Positions 49,461 to 59,290 are shown, counted from the first letter of the stretch. The stretch is 64,000 bases of DNA from Isoetes taiwanensis (GCA_021234155.1 JAJEKV010000322.1:1-64000); one strand, 5' to 3'. Numbers and translations: made by a program. Notes: generated from the sequence alone by a model not told the origin.

Positions 49461-50379
49461 CGAATGATGCATTCCTCTTATATCTACATAGAGAATTACT
49501 CTATCAACTTGCATATAATGTAATTAAGGTTTAACCATGTAATTAACTAGATTTAAAGATGATGTGCAGCTATAGGATTAACATATTAGAGGTTAAAAAA
49601 TTGAGTTAATTCCAAAATTATAGGCTAAAAAACTCATCATTTACTAGCTAGTGATGTTTATTGATGAATGAAAGTAAAGATCATGAAGTTAGTATAAGAA
49701 TAAAAAATTAAACCATATGACCTTCCTTCCTTCCTTCCTTCCTTCCTTTGATGCGTCTTTCTCAGCTTTGTAGAGAACACGCTACATTTCTCCAAATAAG
49801 CCTTCCAAATAATAAAAATATGACAAGGGACATATATATAGGTCCCCTATGTAAGTTGTGTGGCTTTCTTGCAAAAAAATATGGAGAAACATGTTTATTT
49901 TTTACTAGTATAAAACTCGTACATCCATTGCTGCTACAAAGCATTATAGTTTTAGTAGGATAATGTTACAAGTAGGTCATCTTTCATGTACACTATATTT
50001 TTCATGAATGCGGGCCTTCCTTTGCAATATAACTCTCTATTTTCATATCGAAGTAATGTATTATTTGAAAGATACGAATATAATTAAGCATGAACCATTT
50101 ATAGTCCATAATTAGACCGATTGTATAGAGCATATACCTCTCACTAGCCCTATACATTTGGTCCCCATAATGATACCATAGTTTCTTAACTTTAATAACA
50201 TAAGTTTTGAAAGATGCTGCACAAAAGCCTGCTTCTGCTCAAAGCAAAAAAATTCCGTGCCAGCTGATGCCGTGTTCGGAATAAAAGTTTTGCCATGATG
50301 TTTTGTTGGCACATACCTAAACTAACCCCTACTCTCTCCTTTTCTATATACATTTTTGCCAAACTTGCAGGGAATCAAG
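49461..50379. other. unassigned DNA; CCTT microsatellite; possible second-type Helitron end
   Basis: CCTT repeats about seven times at 49721-49748. On the minus strand, GCAGCAATGGATGTACGAG, then TTTTATACTAG ending at 49905 beside T, resembles the 3' end of common plant Helitrons, but I found no matching 5' end. Confidence 0.3.
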
Positions 50380-50598
50380 TGTTGGAATGTGTCCTATTTA
50401 TACATGTTCTACGACCTTGACCTTTTGTCTATATTTGGCTCAAACGAGCGAAAAGGGCTTTTGCCTTTTAGCCCTCATTTTATATAAGAACATGCTCTCT
50501 TTATATGAATGAATAATTCGTTTTGGGATTAAGTTCTGCTCTCTCTTTTTCTCTGTTTTGCTGCGTCTCTTACTTCCTTGCTTTTTCTATTCGCAACA
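50380..50598 (+). mobile_element. Ty1/copia-type LTR
   Basis: A 219-bp segment begins TGTTGG and ends CAACA, the usual short inverted ends of an LTR, and is followed directly by a primer-binding site. It contains a TTTATATAAG TATA-like box near 50490. No second LTR and no gag-pol could be found downstream, so it is a truncated or solo-type relic. Confidence 0.6.
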
Positions 50599-50617
50599 TG
50601 GTATTAGAGCTAGGTTC
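50599..50617 (+). other. copia primer-binding site
   Basis: TGGTATTAGAGCTAGGTTC closely matches the TGGTATCAGAGC site complementary to initiator tRNA-Met used by plant Ty1/copia elements. It sits directly after the CAACA end of the LTR. Confidence 0.75.
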
Positions 50618-50619
50618 GA

Positions 50620-51298
50620 GTTTATAGATACTGCAAGGAATTGGCGAAGTTTCTGTCAGAAGGTGATATGCAGGTAATAGCATCGATCTTGAGACTTTCA
50701 AACATCTCATATATTGAGAGATGGAATTAGATGTAAAATCATGCTTGAAAGAAAACTAATTTATGTGATCTAAGGCTGCTGAAAAGAGTAAAGAGTCTAG
50801 TTTAAGTAACGACAAGAATCAATAAAAATAGGAAAGGGCGCCGAAGTGTTTTGGGTGTTTTTCTCAAAAAAATGAGGTTAGAACATTGGCCATGCAAATG
50901 ACAATTTGGGTTTGCATTGTTAATGGGAGTATTGTTGGTAACCCCTTTTAGGCCTTAATTTTCAACAACGGCCTGATAGCCTAGCCTCGAGATAACCATG
51001 GCATGCTGAAGATGACAATGTGGTCTGATGGAAAAAGCAATCATTACATAAAATTAAAGAGCTAACACATGCATGCACAACCTGCTCTAAACAGTAAATT
51101 TCAGAGATTAAGTTTGCACAATACTTATGTTTACTGCTCTAGCTATGTGATCATTTAACTTGAGAGTTTGAGACAACATAAATTGCGGAAAAAAGCTTCA
51201 TTGTCAAGTAGTTGAAGAAGATTGATTAGCACATCACATAAAACCTAGCAGTGCATGCATAACCAATATCAACTTATGATGACGATTATCAATCCATG
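50620..51298. other. unassigned, probably copia leader remnant
   Basis: DNA downstream of the primer-binding site has no recognisable gag frame. Nothing else is seen. Confidence 0.35.
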
Positions 51299-51965
51299 TC
51301 ATTCCTCGTCTGCCTCATCATCAACATAAATAGACCGTCTTATCCTCTTTTTTGCTGGGATCAAAATTGGTGAGTCAATGAGCTCCATAAAAATGGCTGC
51401 TTTGGCTGCATAAGGTGGCAGCATACTATTGCAAATGGCAGATCAGTCAGTAACAAGAATGAAAGGACATAAAATAATTAAAAATCAAATACCAACTAGT
51501 CATCTGGTTCATCCACATCCTCGGCCATAATGTCTGCCTTATCTTCATTTGCAGAAATGTCTTCAATGGCATGTTCTTTAACCATTCTATCATCACTGTT
51601 TGCGTGTTTGTAAGACAGCCGATTGTCTTTAACATCGTCATACATGTCTCGATCTTGCTCTAGGCCATAATAATGTCTACCACGAATAGCACATGCCTCC
51701 ATAAGTGAACCAACACAGGGAACACCAATGAATTTGTCGGGGAAAAGCTAGATACAATGAACTCCATAAAATAGACTGATTTCTCAAGATTGAACCTATC
51801 ATTTCTTTTCTTGGACACAAATAACTTTTCTTCATCTGGCAAGTGATGCACAATTGTTGATGCATGCTGATTAAGGTCTGCACTGCTGAAGACATTCTTA
51901 GAGATCTTTGGTGTTTTAAGGCTTGCTCTAGAATACAGTGATAAGCAAAGGTGATTATTGTTCAT
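51299..51965 (-). pseudogene. amino-methyltransferase-like protein, C-terminal part, copy 1
   Basis: Minus-strand reading gives STIVHHLPDEEKLFVSKKRN, FNLEKSVYFMEFIVSSFSPT, then after a frame change VGSLMEACAIRGRHYYGLEQ, followed by an acidic tail. This order (E-K-x(8)-FSP, D-x-F-x-G-x-G-S, A, GRxYxGxE) matches the C-terminal half of DNA N4/N6 amino-methyltransferases, where SAM-binding motif I follows a KP/EK helix. Copy 2 retains the LDLVPGVGS that is damaged here by a small deletion. A 72-bp GT-AG intron (51497-51426) joins DEPDD in frame to YMLPPYAAKAAIFMELI, ending near a KKRIRR basic patch and a TGA at 51299. The N-terminal catalytic part (DPPY-type) is not present. Whether the substrate is DNA is not shown. 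Confidence 0.6.
51426..51497 (-). other. inferred 72-bp intron in methyltransferase-like gene
   Basis: Minus-strand GTTGGT donor and TTGCAATAG acceptor. Removal restores the frame (GAC-TA/T-ATG) and avoids the in-frame TAG. The donor is weak, so this is an inference from frame continuity. Confidence 0.45.
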
Positions 51966-52439
51966 GGTACCAAGCTCATCTAAAGTAATACGCCAAACGG
52001 TGTGGAAGTGTATATATGGTACAATCTCCTTCTTTGCAAATTTCTTTTCTTTGCATTGAAATCGATATTAGCTAGCTAATCATCTGTGCATATGACTATG
52101 AAAAAACCATTGTCATCCATACATAAATTTGCAATGGCAGTGATGAGTTATCTTATAGATGCTCTACTTATGGTATCTATTGACCATAAGTAGGATGTTA
52201 TCGACCATAAGTAGGCAATGCTATAGATACATAAGTATCTATAGCAGATGAAAACCTTACATAATATTCGGCAAAGGTTATCATTATAAAATGTGACGGA
52301 GGAAAACCTCGCATAAAATCTCAATCAACCTACAAATGGTAAGCCTCAGCTGCATAAAACGTGATGACAGAACCAAGTAAAACTAATTCCTGATAGAGAA
52401 CCTTCTAGATTACCGAATTTAAGTTGCTCATTTAATATT
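51966..52439. other. unassigned DNA between the methyltransferase copies
   Basis: No domain is readable. A short repeated ACCATAAGTAGG block lies near 52180-52215. Confidence 0.4.
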
Positions 52440-52554
52440 TTACCAAACACCAACTAGTCGTTTCGTTCTTCATTCCTCGACTATAATGTCCTGCCCAATT
52501 ACATTTGCAGAAATGCCTTCAATAGCATGCTCTTCCAAAGTCTTATCATGATTA
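52440..52554 (-). pseudogene. methyltransferase-like copy 2, 3' part beyond the Helitron
   Basis: This aligns with 51485-51598 of copy 1 (CACCAACTAGTCRT, CATTTGCAGAAATG, CTTCAATRGCATG blocks). It is the continuation of the gene interrupted by the Helitron at 52555-56309. Small deletions have broken its frame. Confidence 0.7.
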
Positions 52555-55500
52555 CTAGTAATAGTGCCCAGCGTTGCTGGGCATAAGTTAAGACCTATAG
52601 AAAATTGCCCACCATTGGTGGGCTTTCTGTGTGGTTATACCAAGGCAGTTGAGGCATGAGAAACATTAGTAGTTGTTTGAGCAGCTTCCTATGTTGACAT
52701 CTGCAGTCATTATTTCTTTCCTACAGTCATCTGCAATGAGAAAGGAAGAAATAGTTGTTGTAAACTATCTCTTTGGATCGAATTTTGAAGGAATAAAAAC
52801 AGTGTCTAGCAAGAACCTCTGACAAATTGCGTGTATGGCATTTGTGAATTTGAGACATTTGTTGATCAATCTTCTTAATCTCTGTTATCATTGGAGTTTA
52901 TATATCCCTTACAGAGTTTGGAGACTAACCTTAAGTCTGACGAAAGCGTAGAAGGAGATGTCGAATGTAGGGAAATAGGAAGTCTTCATTACAAAAATGA
53001 ACATTAGATGTTTGCTTTCATAATCTTGACTCTTATTGAATAGAAAGCATAGTAGAATGGTTACCCTAGATGGAGTAGAGGCGGTCACGAAATAGAATCC
53101 AATGAGGGTGGCAGTTGTGTGTGAAGTAGGTTTTGCAACTTTTTTTTTTTTTAATGGTTCGACCATAGAAATTTGAGAATGACTGTAATTCTCTCGTGTG
53201 AATCCAATTAAGGATAAATTATTCCTAAGTAAAAGATCTCAAATAGATAAGGACGGCTATTCAATGCATATATAGAAGACAAATTTGTCAATTTGACATT
53301 CTTGAGAGGGTCGTATACACAGGATTCTATATTTTAGCAACCTATTTACAAAACAATGCAGGTTTATGTTGGACTTGTGAATAAAAAAAAAAATGCTCTC
53401 ATAGCTTATGTTTATGATATCAATGGTGCTATTGTCAAGATACTTTCAAGACTTTATGCTAAAAGAGCACTGATATGGTAATGCAAGGTCATGGTTTGCA
53501 TATTCTTGCTAAGTGCATGGGAGAAAATATAACGTAATGTTGGGATTTGCTTGGGAAAAGCTATGCAACAACATTGTGATTGTTTAAATTGAGTTGCAAA
53601 TATGTAATCCATTATTAATTCTATAAGGGCAATGCCATTATGGTTTAATGGATCAATAGAGCAGGCTAGATATGACTGCCAAACCACTTCAATCATCCCA
53701 TCCCTAAAGCGATATTTGAGACTAAATTTTTATTGAATAGAGCCTATTTTTGCTCATTAATAACTGCAATTTAGAGCAGAAAGCAAGTCTTGGTTCTTTA
53801 ATCTAGACATTGCATTTGAAAAATAGAAGTTCCTGAAAATCACATTTCAACTACAAATATTTCATCTAGAAGCCACAATCCATAAAGTTTTCAAATGGCT
53901 TATCCTGGGAAAAACCCTGCAAGACATGTTTCGAGTTCTAAGTGCGCCATTCAAAATACAAGAATCCCCATCCGTAGGTCATTTCGCATCTCTCTGGAAT
54001 GGACCAACTGCCTTTTTGTATTCTACTTTCCTTCAAAGCCAGCTTGTAAACTTGTGCTTGCAAACAAATTGAATGGTGTAGACAATTAGCCTAAGCATTA
54101 AAATGACAACACGTGCATGCATAATCACATGTGCAACTAACAACACACGTGCCTGCATAATCACAGGTTCTGAGACATAATATTATATTTACGAAAAGAT
54201 CAGCTATAGTGTGAAATAAGTACAGTTTTGTTTCTAACCAAAGCTAATGATGTAGTGAATATCCTTTTTACTGTCCCTGCAAGCATCTTGCATTGCAAAA
54301 AGTGGCATTGCAAATGACACTGTCTGCACTCCAAAGAAGTAGTCTCTTTCCACTTTCTAATATGGATATCAAGAATTTGGCATGCAGAATAGCCTCTTAT
54401 GTCATTTTAGTCATCTTAATCTCACAGATAGGTAAATGATTGTGCAAATTAATTTTATCTTTCTTTTTCTGTGCTGCCACTTCTAGGATTATCTTTCTTT
54501 TTCTGTGCTGCCACTTCTAGGATTTTTCCTTCCAAATAATTAAGTTGTCTTCACGCTGCTTTTAGAATCTCGTGACCTGTTTATGGAAAAGCAACAACCA
54601 ATTATATTACATCAAATATCAAAGTTGCACTAAAGGAAGAAAAAGCTGCAAGAATATGCTATGATCATCTAATACTGACAACTGCATGCTGTCTATAACA
54701 TTCAGTACGTTGTACAGATTTCATTCAATGAATGAGTCCCTTAAAAAGGCAATTAGCGAACCATAAGCCTTTACCACACAATAAACTAATAAAAATGACA
54801 ACAAATGCTTGCTTTGAAATCATTGTAATTTTGCACACATTAAGACGGATATTGGAGCTCTTTAATATGGAGAAAATCATGATTAACAGCCTTATAGATC
54901 TGATTTTGCATAAATTAAACTGATCAGACCCTGAGTCTTTCTATTTTAAGATGCTACCTTAAGCGTACTATCAAGCAACAATGATACTAATTCTAAATGC
55001 ATGTGTTATAAAATACCTTGATATGGTAATGTCATAGTAGTTTGCCCAAACCAAAAATTTGTATCACATACCATGAAAGTCTTCTGGAACTGCAAATGCA
55101 ATGAAAATTCAATTGCATCATATCAAATAAGAAAGAATAGAAAGCTTATTGCTGATCATAAAAAAACAAAAGGCCTACAGCTTGGCATTTAAATCTGCCC
55201 TTAGCTTACACTTCAAATACTCTATGCAGATCTTTTGTGCAGATCTATATAGCTATGTAACCCTTTTTTGCTTTAAGAAAACCTTATTCTGTGTGCTAGC
55301 TCTGTAGATATGATAGGGCTCCATTTATAACTGTAAATGCTTTGTAGATGCTGGTGATCATTATGCAGCAGAAAATCGGTCTAAGCAACAACCCTTTGCA
55401 AAATCCACCATATAGCCTTATTTGAAGCTTTAAGGACTCGTGATGTTAAAGAACCAGTCAAGCTCATAAACACTTGAATTTAATCTAGCTTATCTCTATA

Positions 55501-56057
55501 TTTCTCTTGATGCATAAATATAGAGAATGAATGCAAGCAGGCCCTACATTTTTGTAACCAAATTACACAGGCATAAGTATGATTCTACCTAGGATGAGAT
55601 CAACAGAGTCTGATCTAGAACCAAAAGAATACAAACTCATAGCAAAGACCTTTTGAAGCCTGCTATGGCAACTCCAATGTTGGGCAGAAAGTCACAGAAA
55701 ATATGAGCAAATAAGAAATAAATCTTGTTTGGTTAAAAACCCAGAACCGAAGTGATGCCTGCCAACCGAAGTGATGCCTGCCGAAAATGTTCTGCTAATA
55801 TCAAGCTCTCACCAGAGCAAGAAATCGGACCTTGATTGGAGAACAGTATGACAGTTCCAGGAGCAGACCCAAATTCTTTTGGTCGATGCCATGCAATGTT
55901 TCCTTAGTTGAATTTTGCTAATTCAAACTCTGAGCATCAGGGAAAAAATAGCCACAAACTCTGTCTCATGCATCGCCCAAGAGAACCTGGCTGCTCCTTA
56001 ACCAAAGAAGTTTTGATCAAAGATAGGCAAGCAGACTGCCATAAACTTCGCATGCCG

Positions 56058-56135
56058 CTATTGTGCTATTGTCGATGTGATGCAAACTTTGGCAATGATG
56101 GAGAAGAAGAGGAGGAGCTTGGCCGCCATGGCCAT
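56058..56135 (-). CDS. short signal-peptide-like ORF after captured leader, copy 2
   Basis: A 25-codon frame on the minus strand begins MAMAAKLLLFFSIIAK and ends TSTIAQ before a TAG. A basic residue followed by a hydrophobic run and small residues fits the first exon of a secreted or membrane protein. It lies some 50 bases downstream of a telo-box and about 95 bases downstream of a G-box palindrome, as in a plant promoter and leader. The frame is shorter than in the other copy. It is probably a captured first exon, not a full gene. Confidence 0.35.
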   Translation of the reverse strand: MAMAAKLLLFFSIIAKVCITSTIAQ

Positions 56136-56188
56136 CTTTGGAGTTTTTTTTGACGCCCTATTCGTGACCAAGCTGCTCCGATAAAGAA

Positions 56189-56196
56189 AAACCCTA
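56189..56196. promoter_or_regulatory. telo-box (AAACCCTA), copy 2
   Basis: AAACCCTA in the leader on the minus strand, conserved with 10714-10721. Confidence 0.5.
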
Positions 56197-56229
56197 AAAG
56201 AAAGATAGTTTGGAAGAGAGGTGCAAGAT

Positions 56230-56245
56230 GATGCCACGTGGCATC
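56230..56245. promoter_or_regulatory. 16-bp G-box palindrome
   Basis: GATGCCACGTGGCATC is a perfect palindrome centred on CACGTG, the plant G-box bound by bZIP and bHLH factors. In the other Helitron copy (near 10750-10775) the same place has decayed. Confidence 0.65.
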
Positions 56246-56309
56246 GATTAATCTGAGCCGCCCACCTAAATTAGGGCGTGGTCCATTACACAACATTATA
56301 ATATAAAGA

Positions 56310-56882
56310 TTTGCATGTTTGTAAGAGAGCTGATTGTCCTTTAACATCATTATACATGCCTTGATTATGCCCCCAGCCATAATAATGTCTACCACGAATA
56401 GCGCAGGCCTCCATAACGCGCAGGCCTCCATAAATGAACCAACACCTGGGACTAGATCTAACATCAATGAATCTGGAGGGTAGAAAATGGAAGTCCATAA
56501 ACTAGACTGATTTCTCATTATTAAACATGCCATTCCTTTGCTTGGAAACAAAATAGCATTTCTTCATTTGGCAAATGATGCACAATTGTTACTACATTAT
56601 CATCCTCGCGATTGCACCATTAACTAGATAGCCAATCTTCATTATGTGGCTCATCATGTTCCTCAATATGTAATCATTAGTCCCCTGTATGGCCACAATT
56701 GTGCCCTCATTAGCAGCCTTTGAGACCATATTTGTGTCAATAATCATAAACTAAGTGTTGTTATCTGAGTTTGATTTTGTTCTCTTATGCTCACGAGTTT
56801 TTCTTAAAGGAGCTTTCATGCACTCATAGACTGCACCTTTGTAATCAACATTCTTTAGGGTGAACTACATAACCTTTGTCTG
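56310..56882 (-). pseudogene. amino-methyltransferase-like protein, copy 2, 5' part
   Basis: After an AATGCAG acceptor at 56883, minus-strand readings give KGYVVHPKEC, VDYKGAVYECMKAPLRKTRE, a stop, then IIDTNMVSKAANEGTIVAIQ, GTNDYILRNMMSHIMKIGYL, TIVHHLPNEE, LFVSK and, near 56460-56430, LDLVPGVGSFMEACA followed by a GRHYYG block. This extends copy 1 upstream by a segment of the type that follows the catalytic motif in amino-methyltransferases (strand, helix, 'GYLV', strand). A 15-base tandem duplication (ATGGAGGCCTGCGC-type) has disrupted the SAM motif region. The gene is then cut by the Helitron. The catalytic (D/N)PP(Y/W) motif is not visible upstream, where the repeat array begins. Confidence 0.55.
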
Positions 56883-56928
56883 CATTAAGATTAACACCCA
56901 AAACAAATTGTTAACGGAGCATCAAATC

Positions 56929-56946
56929 ATTAACGGTACCGTTAAT
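56929..56946. promoter_or_regulatory. 18-bp palindrome ATTAACGGTACCGTTAAT
   Basis: A perfect palindrome sharing the AACGGTACCGTT core with three sites in the adjacent array. It lies 47 bases upstream of the methyltransferase-like exon on the minus strand. Confidence 0.7.
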
Positions 56947-57059
56947 AAATCTGTGTTCAAATCTACGGTGAAGGCAAAGAGTACTCATATAAACTGAGTT
57001 AAATCCGGAGCCCAAAAATTGTACTTGGTATTGTTCAAAAAGTTTAGGTGCTATAGAAA

Positions 57060-57775
57060 CTTGAAACATCGGCTATGTAAAGGCAAATTTTGGATTAGCT
57101 AAGAGATTTTGGAGCATCAATGCATGAACGGTACCGTTCAGAATATTCAAGTGTTGTGTAAAGGCTGCGTTTCAAAATAGAATCGGGTTTAAGATTTACA
57201 AATTTTGGATTAGCTAAGAGATTTTGGCGCATCAATGCATGAACGGTACCGTTCAAAATATTCAGGTGTTGTGATAAAGGCTACGTTTCAAAATAGAATC
57301 GGGTTTAAGATTTACAAGCATGGATATTTTAACTCGAAACCTTGAATGACACCGTTCAAGAAAAAATGAAATAGAGCATGAACTCGCCGTAGTTTAAAAT
57401 CCTTCCTTGAATCTTGCCCTAAATTGCAAGAGCAGTCGGTGTAGAACAGAGGTAAAGGCTGCATTTCAAAATAGAATCGGGTTTAAGATTTACAAATTTT
57501 GGATTAGCTAAGAGATTTTGGCGCATCAATGCATGAACGGTACCGTTCAGAATATTCAGGTGTTGTGATAAAGGCTGCGTTTCAAAATAGAATCGGGTTT
57601 AAGATTTACAAGGATGGATATTCTAACTCGAAACCTTGAAGGGCGCCGTTCAAGAAAAAATGATGGAAATAGAGCATGCAAACTGATCAAGAAAAAAAGA
57701 TGGAAATAGAGCATGAACTCACCGTAGTTTAAAATCCTTCCTTGAATTTTGCCCTAAATTGCAAGAGCAGTCGGT
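57060..57775. repeat. higher-order repeat array with AACGGTACCGTT palindromes
   Basis: Units of type A (115 bp, with TTTTGGATTAGCTAAGAGAT and GAATCGGGTTTAAGATTTAC) and type B (about 180 bp, with CTCGAAACCTTGAA and AAAATCCTTCCTTGAAT) are arranged A-A-B-A-B. Each A unit holds the perfect 16-bp palindrome TGAACGGTACCGTTCA (57125-57140, 57240-57255, 57534-57549). Each B unit holds a decayed half (CACCGTTCAAG, GCGCCGTTCAAG). Copies are close to identical, so the expansion is recent. Confidence 0.9.
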
Positions 57776-57861
57776 TTCGAACTGGTTTACCCATCCCTCA
57801 TATTCCGGCACAGGGTTTCCATCTACTTACTTTTTTGTGTGTTTGTGCTTTCTGTTTGCAG

Positions 57862-58967
57862 ATGAGTTGTTGGAACATAGGATCCTTGAAGCAAACCAAG
57901 CTGAAGGTAAAAAAAAAAAATTTTTGGGCATTAACAGGCTGCGGAAAGGCCTCTGATTCTGTGATTTAACTTCATCTTGCATTTTGTTTTGCATTTTCCA
58001 GTTTCGAAATGCTTGCTTCAGCTTTATATGAAGATGTAAGTGTCTACTTTTTTGAATCAGCAACGGAATGTCGGGAAGCAAAAAGGAACCTTAAGGTAAA
58101 CTCTTTTTCTTCTTTATAGAAAACAGACAGTTGCTTTAGCAGAACACTTTCCTTCTTTCTATGCGCCTCTGCTCAGGGACTATGCAACGGAGTTTTTGTT
58201 GCCAAAATACCTTTGAATTTGGTAAGCCTTAGCTATTGCAAAAGCAAAGCTCCTGGATTATACACAGTGGGCCTTCTTCACCTTCAGGGTTCTTCAGCTT
58301 CCCGTAGGTATTGCAAACTTGCAACACATGCCAAAAGCCATACAACACTTCTTGCCCAATTTTTTGAGTTCACCTCAGACCACTAAGGTACTGGATGGTT
58401 TATTTGTAAGCAGAAGGTTCTTTCGCATCCAAATCTAACTCTATATATACATTTGTGCCAATGTATTATTATTGTCCCAAGGGAAATCACCTTAATAATT
58501 TTTTTGGTATTAAAATGAGATTACATAGATCTGGGTAAAACATGCCATTTGAACATGTCAACAGTTATTATGGGTTCCTATCATGACTAACTAGAAATCT
58601 TGGGGCATGAAGCAGTGCAGTGCCTAATGACTGCTTCTCCATGGCAAAGTGCTACATTTGGACAATGCATTACATTGTTTATGGGATAGCATACATGTGC
58701 CCACAGACAACTAAAAATAAGCAGACTGAGATTGAGCTTGACATTCCAGAGAGTTTGTTATTGCAGACATGCAAATACAGAATTTTTAATTTCTCCATTT
58801 GTTTTATCTTATATTTGCATCGCAGACCTGCTAAAATCTCTCTACCTGACTTATCTTATATTCCAGCTTTCTATACAAGGGAGAGGGAGACCATTATTCG
58901 GCGCAAAGAAGCACATGGTATGAGTCATGATATATTACATCATTTGTTTCTACCATCAGAAATGTAA
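57862..58967 (+). pseudogene. ruins of a multi-exon gene, unidentified
   Basis: Exon-like blocks are bounded by good splice signals. 57862-57906 (TTTGCAG/...GAAG/GTAAA) reads DELLEHRILEANQAE. 58002-58095 (TTTCCAG/...AAG/GTAAAC) reads FEMLASALYED and ATECREAKRNLK. 58120-58221 (TTTATAG/...TTG/GTAAGC) reads QTVALAEHFPSFYAPLLRDY and ATEFLLPKYL, then a stop one base out of frame. 58288-58387 (CTTCAG/...AAG/GTACTG) reads VLQLPVGIANLQHMPKAIQ. A last open stretch near 58700-58925 reads EIELDIPESLLLQT and RERETIIRRKEAHG. Phases do not all join, so small indels have broken it, or it is a captured fragment. I do not recognise the protein. Confidence 0.45.
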
Positions 58968-58969
58968 CC

Positions 58970-59290
58970 GCCATTCGCGTGTTCATCATAAACATTCTCT
59001 TTACTTTAAAAAACTAAATAAATTTCTTGGCTTTCTACGGAAACTTTTGTTGAAGATAGCACAGGTAGGTGAACTAGCAAGTTAGAATCTCTGCACAACC
59101 AGATTTCTAATTGTTTCTCTCATGTCTATTGTTGTATTTGATACTATTTCTTGGATGTATTTGAATAATTTATTTTTTTGAAAAGTTTATAAACTATCAC
59201 CAAGTTTACTATAGCATTTCATAAATTGTTGATGCATACATTGACATCTAAAAGAAACACAATTCAAGTGCAAGTGTTAGCATCCAATAT
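58970..59290. other. unassigned AT-rich DNA before the LINE
   Basis: No feature is seen. The LINE leader seems to begin near 59290, where the composition changes to GC-richer. Confidence 0.4.

Larger units (their letters stand above)
52555..56309 (-). mobile_element. non-autonomous Helitron inside methyltransferase copy 2
   Basis: On the minus strand it starts TCTTTATATTATAATGTTG at 56309. It ends in a perfect GCCCAGC-AAC-GCTGGGC hairpin (52582-52566), then ACTATTACTAG at 52555. The host bases are A and T. The uninterrupted paralogous site at 51598/51599 (CATCACTG^TTTGCG versus CATGATTA^TTTGCA) confirms both boundaries exactly. A second hairpin of the same shape, GCCCACC-ATT-GGTGGGC, lies at 52607-52623. 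The interior is shared with 7509-10812 and holds a captured leader and first exon. There is no helicase. Confidence 0.93.
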
